A stretch of DNA of 64,000 nt from Cricetomys ansorgei (taxonomy: Eukaryota; Chordata; Mammalia; Rodentia; Nesomyidae), in the NCBI GenBank assembly GCA_026225945.1, contig JAMJFZ010000597.1, positions 3,058,001 through 3,122,000 on the forward strand, written 5' to 3'. The notes below the pieces were generated by a model. It ran no database searches and was not told the origin of the DNA. It saw only the letters and a program-made list of their open reading frames with translations. Position 1 is the first letter of the stretch. Every line of letters starts with the position of its first letter. Positions 37,301 to 49,400 of this stretch are shown one piece after another. The translations under genes were made by a program, and so were the position numbers.

Positions 37301-40300
37301 TTGGACAGGGTGAAGGGCCCCAAGTCATGTCCTTCTGGCCTCTGGTCATCCTCTGTAGTCTCTGCTCCCTGTCCCCAGAGCCTTCCGATCTTCCCAGCCA
37401 CTGCCCTTCCTCTTCCCAAGGCTACTGGAAGCCCTTCCTTTGTGCCTCTCCCAGGCCCCAAGTGATGTACAGCAGCTACCTGGCTGTACACTCACCCTAC
37501 CATCACCTGCTTTAAAAGCCGTGCAGACCTTCTCGGAGCAGACCACTGCTGTGCTTCTGCCAGCATAGAAAGCACCTTCCATCTACCCAGCTGCCACCTT
37601 CCTCTGCCATGGCTCTCATCTACTGCCCTTCACTACTGTCCCATTACTTAGGGCTTTGGCAAGTATCCAATCACACACCGTCATCCGGTTCTAGATAACT
37701 AATGGTCCAATCGACGTCTTGGCCTCGTAAGTCCTTTTTTTGTTCGGCTGTTTTGTTTTTGAGACATTCTCACATATTCGAGGCCTTCTCCAAATCTATT
37801 GCATACTCAAGGACGGCCTTGAACTTCTCGTCTCCTCCATGGACTACCACACTTGGTTCATGGAGTGCTAAGTTCAAACCCAGGGCTTTGCACATGCCTG
37901 GCACATACTCTATAACTGAGCTACATCCCTTCCCATTCTCGATTTCTTTTGTTTGTTTTGGAGATTATATTTTAATTACAAAATCCCTCCCTTCCCCTTC
38001 TTCCCTCCAGACCCTCCCACAAATCCTCCCTGCTCTCCTTCAAATTCATGGCCCTTTTTCTCATCATTGTCATTGCATGCATATATGTATTTTTATACAC
38101 TGAGCTGAACTTGGGGTGCTGCTCCTGCAGTCCACAGTTGTCCCAGTTCCCCAACATCTTCAGGTCCCATATTACTAGCACCCTAAGTCTCTTCCCACTT
38201 CCAATTGCTAACCTCAGATCAGTGCAGCTACCCCAAAGCCTTGGTATCCAGCTATGGTATCTGAGGCCATGTTAGTGAACATTCGTTTCAGGGGCTCCCG
38301 TGGAAGGCACCCTCAGCCTCCCTTCTAGTTACTCCCTTTATCACCTTCTTCTTGCACTGCTAGGTCTTTCATTCTGCCACCTCACCCAATCTGCAATCTT
38401 ATTATCTATTGCTTTGTAGTTCACAGAGGGGAAAAAAGGACTACAAAAAGCAAATGCTCCGGGATCTGAGGATCTAGCTCAGTAGAGTGTCTGTCTAACA
38501 TACAGGAAGCCCTAGGTCCAGTACCCGGCACCACAAAAACCCAGCATGGTGGCACACGCCCATAATACCAGCAGCCGGAAGAATAGAAAGTTCAGTCATC
38601 CTGAGCTACGTAGTGAGTTTGAGGCCTGCTGGACACTGTCTCCAAACTCCCCAACACAGACCCTTTCATTTTGTACACTGAACTGTGCGCACTGCCCTTG
38701 TCTGAGGCCAACCAGCACCCACGGATCTCTTTCTACCGGCTTTCCCAGGATGCTAGCTCCACCTACCCTGCTATTTTCCTGTTGACCTCTCTCCCACAAG
38801 GAAGTACAAATGTTTACTTCCAACTCTGCCTGTCTCCTTTGCACTTCTACCTCTGCCTCACCTCCCCTGCTCTAGCTCCTCATCCGACTTCCCGCTTGGC
38901 TGGAACTTCCTTATAAGATCACTAGGGACTCTGCCAGCTTTCAAGGTGGCTCGTCCCGGTCCATCCTGCCTTACGCTTAGCACAGAGGTCAGTCTGAACT
39001 CTGCTGGCGTCTGTGCCCTGTGCGTCCTTGCCTCTCCTCTAAACTCTAGCCATGCTTCTCAGTCTCCATTCATCTTCTCCCCTCTGTAGAAATGATGGCT
39101 TTCCCTGGATTCAGATTTGCTCTCCTCTCCTCCACAAAGCTCCCATGGTGATTGTCCTAGTAACTGCCACCTCGCAATTCCCAGCCCTGACTCTTCTGAC
39201 TTCAGGACCTACCTATCAAACCAGCTTTGGGACATCTCTTTTCAGATACCCTCCAGGTGCCTCAGGTTCAATATAACCATCTCCCAAAATTCATCCTCCT
39301 CCAGCCTTGTGTGTTGCACTCAGGGGAAAGAGACAAGAGGATTTCAAGTTCGAGGCCTGTGTGAGCTACTTAGTAAGACCCTGTCAAAAAACAAAACAAA
39401 CACTTCCTCCTTCTCCTAGGAATCATAGTCCTGCCAAGCCCAGTAGCTTTCAGTGAGATCTCTGTACACCGCCCATGCTCAAGACAATTATCTGAATCCA
39501 TGACCAAATACAAAGAACTACAGGCCTTGCTGGCTGGGTTATCTGGAAGACGACCAGATCATTTCTGCAGCTGGGTCCCTTGTGCTCTGAGACTTGGTAG
39601 AAAATGACAATTCACTTACTAACCCCAAACCGTGCCTGAGTCTGAAGGATAGCTAGACTTGCTGTCTTACTCCTCTTTCCTCCTGAAAACATACACTTCC
39701 AGGGATAGCCCCTTCTGTGATTCAGGAGCTGCTCTGATCTGTTTCCAGACAGATGGAGGGACAGGGGTTCCTCTTACCAGCTCTTTGCTGAAAAGGAAAG
39801 GGACACTGCTTTTGCTGCAGACGGCCCAGTTGATGAAATTCTGCACATGCTCAAACTGACGGTTGAGAATCACAATGCTCTGTAACTGCTGCTCCAGCTT
39901 CCGCTTTCTCTCACTCGTAATGCCCTGGTGAGCAGAGAAAAGACAGAGTCCCCCTGGTGCTATTCAAGACCTATTTGGGAAGTCTAGTGGCCATTGTGTA
40001 TCAGTGTGAACACTAATGGCATCAGATAAGAGAACTTCTCGAAAAAGCCTTGAGCCATTTGCTGATGGCTGGAGAAAGGGAGAAGGGGTGAGGGATTTTA
40101 TGGCATAAATGTGGATGAACCAATGCTGACATCTCTTGCATACAACCTTCTGAAGAAGGTGCAATTAGACTCTGTTTTAAGACTTCAATCTGGCATAGAT
40201 AAGGATGGCAGCTACCTACAGACATTACATCAGTGAGAGGCTGAACTGGTTTTCCAGCCCTGAACAAGCCACTCTCCCAAAGTTAGACTAGAAATTTTAA

Positions 40301-43300
40301 AATATAGTGTCCAGTAAAATGGAACAAAGACTGAGCATCTGAATCCTAGCCCTGGCTTCTGACCCAGGGAGAGCACAGAACACATCCACCTGATTCATCT
40401 TCATATACATACCTCAAGCTCCTCTATGAGTCCGTTGGCCTGTTTGTTCAGCTCATTCATGAGGACCATCTTGGCCATTTTGATCTGGTTTTCCACCTTC
40501 CTATGCTGATGCTTCACCTCAAAAATCCTGGAAACACGACAGGACAAAACAGTGATCCCTTTCCTGCTTGCTGAGAGACAGCAAACAGAAAAGCTGACAG
40601 CTTAGGGGCTGCCTAGGCCCCTAAGGGTCAAGCAGGCACTTAAGAAAAAGAGACCTTCCCTCAGCCCCATTCAGTGTCCCTCCCAGTCCTCTGGGCTTCC
40701 TCTAGGTAAACCTCAAGTCCACAGCCAGGTCCACCCAGTAGCTCACTAGGTAGCCAGTACTGTGGGATACACAGGGTTTCTTTTAAGGGTGGTAAAAATG
40801 TTCAATTGCACAGTTCTGTGAAATGCCCAAAAGTCAATGAATTTTACTTTTTAAAAGATTTTATTTTATTTGTTTACATGAGTGCTCTGTCTACAAGCTG
40901 GGTGAGGGCATCTGATCCCATTATAGTTGGTTGTGAGCCACCATGTGGTTGCTGGGGACTGAACTGAAGACCTCTGGAAGAGCAGTCAGTGCTCTTAACT
41001 GCTGAGCCATCTCTCCAGTCCCGATGAATTTTACATTTTAATGGCTTGATTTATTTTATCTCATTAAAAGTATATAAAAGATAAAGGTTATGGGCTTTGA
41101 AGTCACCGAATCCCAGCTTCCAAACTGATTAGCTATGTTACCTCAGACAAATCACCTAACCTCTCTGAACCTCTGTCTCATCAGTAAAATGGAGATAAGC
41201 CTTGATTGAGAGAATTGTAATACCTGAACAAAATAATGTTTCCCAACCCAGCAGTCCCCATTATCTACTCTTTCTATACAAAATGCCAGTGATACAGCCA
41301 CTTACATATTTATACGGGAAACAGGAATGGACAGATTATGACTAACTTGCTGCTAACTCACAACAACCAGCATTTTATTCTCTGAAATCTGCTTACTATG
41401 GACCCTTGTTCTTGGGGACCCACCTCTGGCTGATTCATAAAGCACAGAACTTTGGCCCTGACTCACTCTGATCGTCCTGAACTAGACTGGCCTCAATCGG
41501 CAACTGATGTCCCAAAGACACCTCACTGGCATTTAGGCCTCTAAGTAAAGGACACGTGTTCATCTGTCTAACTACCTCTCCCCTCCGTGGACCATCTGGT
41601 GGCTGGTGCCATCTGGGAGGTGAGAGAGCAGAGCAATTTCAGAACTAGCAAAATCTAGCCTGGGCTACCTGTCCTCGATTTGCTTTGCAGATGTCTGTAG
41701 GCTGGATTTCTTATGCGCCACCTGTGTAGTCACGCTCTCCAGAAGCATCCTCTGGTTTTGTAGGACTTCCTCGACATGTCTACACCTAAGGGGGGAGACA
41801 AAGCAAGAGCTGAGGAATGACGGCCCCTCTCCTGAGCATCCGGCACACAGGAATTCCCACGGTGTACTGTCTCAGCCTCAGAGCCCAGGATTACACACTT
41901 GAAGACAGAGTCAAAGGCACTGGAGTCTCTGGGTCCATCAGGAATTTTTTAGAGCAATCCCACAAGAGACAAGAAACACCACAGCCCAGAGGATTCAGAT
42001 TCTTTTTGTTTTTCTTTCTTTCTTTCTTGAGACAGAGTTTCACTGTAGAAGCAAGCTATCCTCTGACTTATCACGGGGCCTGGACCGTCTCCTGAGCTCA
42101 CCATTATCCTGCCTCAGCCTCTCAAGTGCTGGAATTACAGACGAATGCCACCATACCCTGTTTCGGGGAGAGGACGTCGACACCTCGGTGGACCGGAGCT
42201 CTCACAGAGAGCGAGCAGAGCCCCCCCCCCAGCCCACTCAGACCGCCCGCCAGCCGCACCTGTGCTCTTTGTGCTCCACCATCAGGCAGCTGTGGCATAT
42301 GAGCACGTCACAGGTCTCGCAGAAGAGCTTGAGCACCTCCTGTGTGTGTAGAGGGCAGTACAGGGCGAAGTCCCCAGAGGCACTGTTCACCCCTGCCAGA
42401 GAAGACAGAAGATGCGGGCTTCTGTTCACACAGATCTTTTTGTTAAGTTTTGCTTAGCAGCCCTCAACCCTCGAGAGACATGGCACAGACAGAGTTTGGG
42501 GGAAGAGATGCAAACAGGAGAGGTCTCTCTTGGGAACAGTGAGTCTCGAGGCACGGGGAAGAATTCAAGCTTAGTCTGACTAGATTTGCTCAGCCACCCA
42601 GAAACCTCACTCTCTCAAGCCCTAGAGTCCCACCACCCACCAGAGGTGCAGAAGGTGCTTGCTCCTGCTCCAAGTGGCTCTCTGGCACCATGGGAAGCCC
42701 TCCCAAATGAACCTAAGCACCTTCACTAACCAGAACTCTGTATTGATGGGGCTACACAACCTTGTTTGGGCTTCAGGCTAGTTCATGTGATGAACTCTGC
42801 TTCCTGTGGGTCTGGCAAACATAAAACCCCTCCCACAAGTCAAAGGCCTGAGGACAAGGCTCTCTAAAAGACTGTTGCTTAAAACAGATGGTGCAGGATG
42901 GACAAACGGGCAAGAGTGGACCAGACCGTTACGTCTCTGCATGTGAGACATATTGCTGTAAATAGAGGTAGGAGGTAGGAGCTCAGCTAGCTTCCATGAT
43001 TCAAGATCATGCTCCCTGTACCTGCTCACCCACACCTACCCACCCCCGGACCAACAGTGAAGGCTGAAGTGAGTCACCCCTCTGATTCCAGCAGGAGACA
43101 TTCCTCCTCTGCAAAAGGCTCAGAAGGCCATCCCCACTGTCTCCCCCGGCTGGGAAATGAGGTCAGAAAGCTATTCTCCAGGCCCTTGAGGGTTCAGCAC
43201 AGGAGCAGGGTGAGGGGCTGGTACCTGAAGATCCCTTCTGTGTCCGTGTAAAGAGTGGGGCCCCCTGGGGCTGAGACATGCCGGTGTTCCTCTGTGCAGG

Positions 43301-46300
43301 AGCTGCACAGCCAGCGGTTGCAGTAGGTGCAGAGGATGTGTGCCGCCCTCTTCTCCTTGCACTCAGAGCAGTTCTGGAAGCAGAGAGTGCAACATTGCTG
43401 GCTCAATCCTCGCTATGGTTTGCCACTTGTGAGCAGAAAGTGCTCTATGGACTGGGGTCCTGACGACTGTTTCCCCAGGACTGAGGGGTGGTGTCTGGTG
43501 AGGGGCTGCTTGGCAGGGATTGTGCAGGGAAGCACCCTCTGTGACTGAACAAATGGTGGCTATCCTGTGCTAAAGCTAAGGAAACCCAGTAAGACAAGGA
43601 TCTCCCATCAAGGCATGCACAGCATGGGCAAGGTGACACTCTTTGATTAATGTTGTGACAAGAAACTTATGACAAGCTCTAAGGACACATGCAAAACGAG
43701 GTTTCCAAGAACTAGGCCTTAGAGTGGCTGGGAAGTTTTTCACCAATGGGAAACATCTAAGTTGTATGCTGAACAGCAAGTAGGTAGATGGAGGTGAAGT
43801 TACAACAGGGAAAAAACTCAAGGAAAAACAGAGATTCGGTTTGCTCAAAAGGAAGGAAGCCTGAGATGTCAGTACCCAGGGAGATGAATACAAGCAGCCA
43901 AGACAGCATGTGCAAGGCTGGCTTCAAGGCTGTGCCTCCACACCGGAGCCAGCCTGACACCTCCTCCTTACCTAGTCCAAAAGTTCAGTCATTTCATCAG
44001 CAGACACAATGCTAGGTCTGGCGGAAACCTTCGTGAGATGAGATGTGGGAAACGATCTAACTATTCCATGCCTGACTCATACAAGCCTCTAACCTGCCTG
44101 TGGGTTCAGAATGCCTTACGAATTTTCCTGTGAATGTCCCAGAAGTAGAATACAAGAGTATTTTCTTAGCACCATAAGCCCCAGAGTATAACCAACATTC
44201 AATAAGAATTAGATACAGGAACATGTAAACAAGTTGGTAAATGAACAGAATGTAGTAATGAAGATATGCCAGGAGAGAGAGAAACAGAAGGCACACCAGT
44301 GGGTAGGTAATGTGAAATTCAGAAACTTGGGGGAAAGGTTGAGAGTTGTTACAGACAAGATTAAAGAACCCATTAAATCTAAGCTGGCGTGTGAATTTTC
44401 AACTCAGGGGGAAGATAAAAGGAAAGAAAAGCCTATTACTTATATTTTCAGTAAGAGCCATGAGAAAAAGAAAAACACTGAAATAAATTAAGTAATGCTT
44501 AATGTTCCTTAAGATAGCTTCACCTTCCACTCAAAGCATGTAATTTTTACCTGGTAGAAAACTACTCTGCCTCTCCCAATTCAAACATTTTTCATTTCCT
44601 CCTGGGTGGATGGATGGGTGGGTGGGTGAATTGGATGGATGGATGGATGGATGGATGGATGGATGGATGGATGGATGGACGGACGAATGGGAAAACTGAT
44701 GGCAGAGTCACAAGTCAGTGATGGGTGGCTAGACCTATAGACAGGGTTCTCATCAACTTCTGTAAACCATCACCTGCCTATTCCCTTGTCCTGACTTACC
44801 CTGGCCATTATGGATTGCCCGGGAGAAAAGCACTGAAGAAAAATGTGTTCAGTTACATCTCTGGTAAGATAGACTCGCTGACATCCAGGACAGGAGATGA
44901 GTTCTAGTGGGGGGAAGACAGACAATGGAGTCAACGCAACAGAACAGATTATACATAAGACCTATACATAAGAGATATACATGAGAAGGCAGCTTTCTTA
45001 TCCCAGCACCAAGATACGGGCAGTACCCACCTGCGCCAAAGTGGTCCTGTTCAGTGGCACAGCCTGCAGTGACCATGAACACGACCGCCCCACTAGTGGC
45101 CTGCCCTACAGACCTCCGTCTCATCTCTTCCTGTCCTGTCTTTGCCTAGTCTAATCTACCTTTTTCTCCTCCCTAGGAGCCATGCTACTACAAGCTCAGG
45201 CATCTCTGCTTTTTTTTTCTTAATACTACTTTATCGATAATTTGAGTTTCATACAATGTATCTCGATAACACCCGCTTCCCATTCCTCCCTGTTCCACCC
45301 TCCTGCCCCTGGGCCCTCAAAACAAACAAAACAAAAACAAATAAAAAACATAAAAGAAAGGAAAGGAAAATGAAAATTAAGTCCAGTTAGTGTGGTAGGA
45401 GCAGGGATCACGGGCCTCTGCCTTTGCCGACCAGGTATCTCCTGCTGCTTCAGTTCCTCATTCTACAGCCCCAAGATCTCAGTTTCTGGGCTTGGGAGGA
45501 TTGGTGTAGCCCAGAGGACAGCATTCGTCTTTAAGGTTACCATGTTGCCCAGATTACTTCAGCGATCTCAAAGCTAGAGCTTCCAGGATCTCTCTAGTGA
45601 GAGAAGGAACCCTCCCCACACACACACACACCCTGCAACGTTGCCAACACCTCCTGTGTGAGCACAGGAGGCACTTTTCTATTGGTTTACCCAATATCAA
45701 TAAGTCTGCTGCTGGTCTCAAAAGCCTGTTGCTGGACTATATCCACCTCGTGTCCTAGGCCATGCTGGGGATGTGCCACCTGTGAACAGCCTGACTCCTT
45801 CCCTCTCTCAGGGGAATGCAACAGCTTCCAACACATTCCTTAGCATGGTGGGCATCTGGATTACATAAGCAGCAGGGGACTACCACCCTTGAGACTATGG
45901 TGACTCCAGACCCACTGTAAATGAGCTTCTTGAGGAGGGCAAGGTACCTGTGTCTAAAGACGAGGCTGGTGTAAAAAGGAACTGGTGGAAACAGGGAGTG
46001 TAGCAAGTGTCAGTCTGCTCCACTTTGTCTCAGCAACATAGGCAGCTGCTTTACAATGCACCCAGAAAAATGAGAGGTTTGACATCCAGTGACCTTGGGC
46101 AGGTTGCTTCACATTAATTGGCTCACTTATGCCTATTTCATTACACGTAAAATAGAAAGAGAGAAGTGAGCATTGCTCTGATAGACTGGCTTGGCGGCAC
46201 ATATCAACCAGCCCCAGCACTTGGGGATTATCTTGGGGACTATCTGAGGAACAAGGGATCACAAGTTCAAGGGCATTTGGGCTCCATAGCAACACCCTAT

Positions 46301-46452
46301 TGCAAAAAGACAGGCTGGCAAGATAGCTCAGTGGGTAAAGGCACTTGCTGCCAAGCCTGACAACCTGACTTTAATCCTCTGAACTCACAGGTGGAAGGAG
46401 ATTCTTCCTTCAAGGTGTCTCTGACCTGTCCTCTGACCTGCTCTATGCACAT

Positions 46453-46496
<44 letters not shown>

Positions 46497-49400
46497 GTTG
46501 CTGTGAGAATTAAATTAGATAATATTTTAAGAAAACATAATTCCCCTTGAATGCTGAATTTGTATTAAAAATATTTCTCACATCTATCCGTGGTATGATG
46601 AAAGGCAGGTAAAGAGTACACTGAGAAACTGGCCATAAACTCTTCCTTTCCCGGAAAGAATTCCTTATGATTCCAGAAAGAACGAAAGAAACAAACAGAG
46701 GAAGAAAGAAAGAGACGGCTAGAAGACATCAGACCTTGAGGAAAGAGGTCGTAGTTGTCTCAAACATTCCTCATAAGGCTGCCCTAAACCAGCCAGACCC
46801 AGTGATCCACCAGTCTAACGCAGGCACGGGAGTACAGCCAAGATCAGTCACACTCAGCCCAATAGAGTTGGCTTAACCACTAAGCTTTGGGGTGGCTTAT
46901 TGTGCAGCAAAAGTTCATTGTTACCACCTGGAAAAAATCCACACAATCATATAAAATAGCCCTTGCAGAGCCAAGATTTGAATGTCAGAACTGCATCTGA
47001 ATCTCCTGGGTATTTTTCCTGCTGGTCAACTCTCTCCACAGGTGACATCATCTGGCCATCAGGTGACTCTCCCATCTACTGGACACGTCCACCTTCAGAG
47101 CAGAAATCTACTCTGAGTGTTCAAAGTTACTTCCACAGACTCCTGAATCCCAGCACCGAGTGCTCAAACATTAAAAACAGAAACAGAAGAGTAGAAAAGG
47201 ACGATTAACTGGATAGTACAAATAAGGATTTATGGCACAGCTTCTGCCTTTCTTGGCCTTTCTTGGGAGCATACCACCAAGGTCCTTGTGCCCACAGATC
47301 TTCAGAGAAACCAGGAATGTTAAGCACACAGGATTGGAAAGACAATCCTTTCCAATAGGGAAGATGAAAAACCTGTTCTTCCATCCAGAAAGCTGAGAGT
47401 TGGAAATGATTAACAGCCGGGTGGTCTGTGTTATCTGTTGGGCCAGGCCATACAAGATCCTGCAACCAGGACCGGAGATGGCTAGTAATCTAAGTGACCC
47501 TTACAGTCAGGAGCTCCCCAAGACCCTACAACCAGGATCATAGATACCCAATAGTCTAAATGGCCCTTATAGTCAAAGGCTATCCCAAGCTCCCACAAGC
47601 AGGACCAGAGGTGGCTAATAGCCCAAATGGCCTCTATGTTATCTGTGTGACTGAGACCAGGTCAGACCCCTCCTTAGGCCCTCAAGCTAGCACAGGTAAC
47701 CTCTCTCTAGAACCTACCTTCTTGGAGGAAATGACATTTACCCCAACTCAAGTTTCAATGTAATTACACTTCCTTGTGCACCAGGGATTGTATTACACCA
47801 CAAAACTTCTTTTCCAAATTATACTGGGCTTCAGTATGTTAGGAATAAACCACCTGATACCAGACTCTTCAGAAGTCTTGATCCAGTTTGATAGAATCGA
47901 TCTGAACTGAGTTTTCATTCGTCAGGGGTTCACGTCTCTGAATGACACCCGCAGAGACCCCCTCAGGCCTTAAAGGCAAAACCCTTGTTTGAAATTCATT
48001 TTCGATCTGACTTTATCTCACTCCAGCCTCATCTTTAGCGTCATCTGCCAGATGCCGGATATGTCTTTGGCATGGCAAGTATCTCTGCTGTTTCTGGAGC
48101 AGCCGTACCTTTGCTTGGCTCTGACTAGAAAAATGCTGTTCCCTCTTGAAATACTTTTCCTTGCCTCTCTCCTTCAGACAAGCTCCTATGCATTTTTAAC
48201 ACTGTTCAAATGTTCCACTTTTGAGAAACAGGACTGGTTTCCCCTCAAATCAGTTAATTAGTGCCTCCAGTGCAAGAAGCATCACACGGCATTTCAACCA
48301 CCTGTTCATATGTCTACATACAGAAATAATCCACATTTGGCAACGAAGGCTGGCGCGTGAATCTTAGCAGACTGGATAATCGCATTCCTTTTGCTGCTGT
48401 ACTCCGCATGTAGTCCTAGCACTCGTGGCCACTTTTAGTGGAAGAAGCCACCTGGAAGTTTCAGGGGGAAAGCCATCCTGAGGTGACAATCACGTGGTGT
48501 ATAAACAAGGCTCTCAGATCGCTGCTGCCGTCTGACCGTCACCCTGGGTGAGCACCTCCTTTCTCTGAACCTTACTAAGCTGTTAAAATGAGGGGGCTGG
48601 GACTAGCAGGAGAGTACTGATTACACAATCAGGTGCCCTCAGCAGTCCAGCTGAAAACTCCCCTAGGCAGGACAAAGAGGGGACAGCCAGCCAAATGGCA
48701 ACTGGGCTACCTCTTATCCTTGTCAGAAGGTCAGACGGGCCAAGCAGGGCACACACCTATAATCCCAGCGCTTGAGAGATCAAGGCAGAAGGATTGTCAG
48801 TTTGATTCCAGTTTCAGCTACTCGGTGAGAAACCGTCACAGGCTGTGGCTGAGGGGAGGCTGGAGGTAGGGGTCACCCTCTGAGGGGGGCTGCTAACTGG
48901 CAGAGCAGGAGGGTAACTAACTTCGCTGCTCATAAGACTCACCATTCACGCATTTAAATTGTGTCATATGTCAAATGGTATTTACAGATAGTGCCTATTT
49001 TGGAGGGAGGAACTTTTATTGAGACAGAGTCTCATGTAGCCTAAACTGAGCTCAAAATGGAGCTGAGAATGATCTTGAACTCCTAGAGAGGTGGAGTTAC
49101 AGGTGTATGACAGCACGCCTGACATATGCAGCACTGAGGATCAAAGTGAGGGCATCGTGCATGCTAGGGAAACACTCCACCAACTGAACTGCATGAGGGA
49201 TGTGAAGCTTTTAAAGACAGGCCTCACTATGGAGCTTTGGTCTGCCTGTTGTATGGAGGCCAGGCTGGCCTTGAACTTGACACATTCTGGAATTCTCCTG
49301 CAGCTGCCTCCCGAGTGCTAGGATTTCATCACCAAGCCCACCTACTTTCCTGCTTATTTCTATTTGAATTATTCAGTTCACAGGCTTGAGTGTTAATATC

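Noticed and set aside
45002..45035. Tyr-Cys-Pro ending before gtatct (minus strand) as RING completion
   Set aside because: The phase at the donor does not allow joining to the Cys codon at 44832; it would change the frame.
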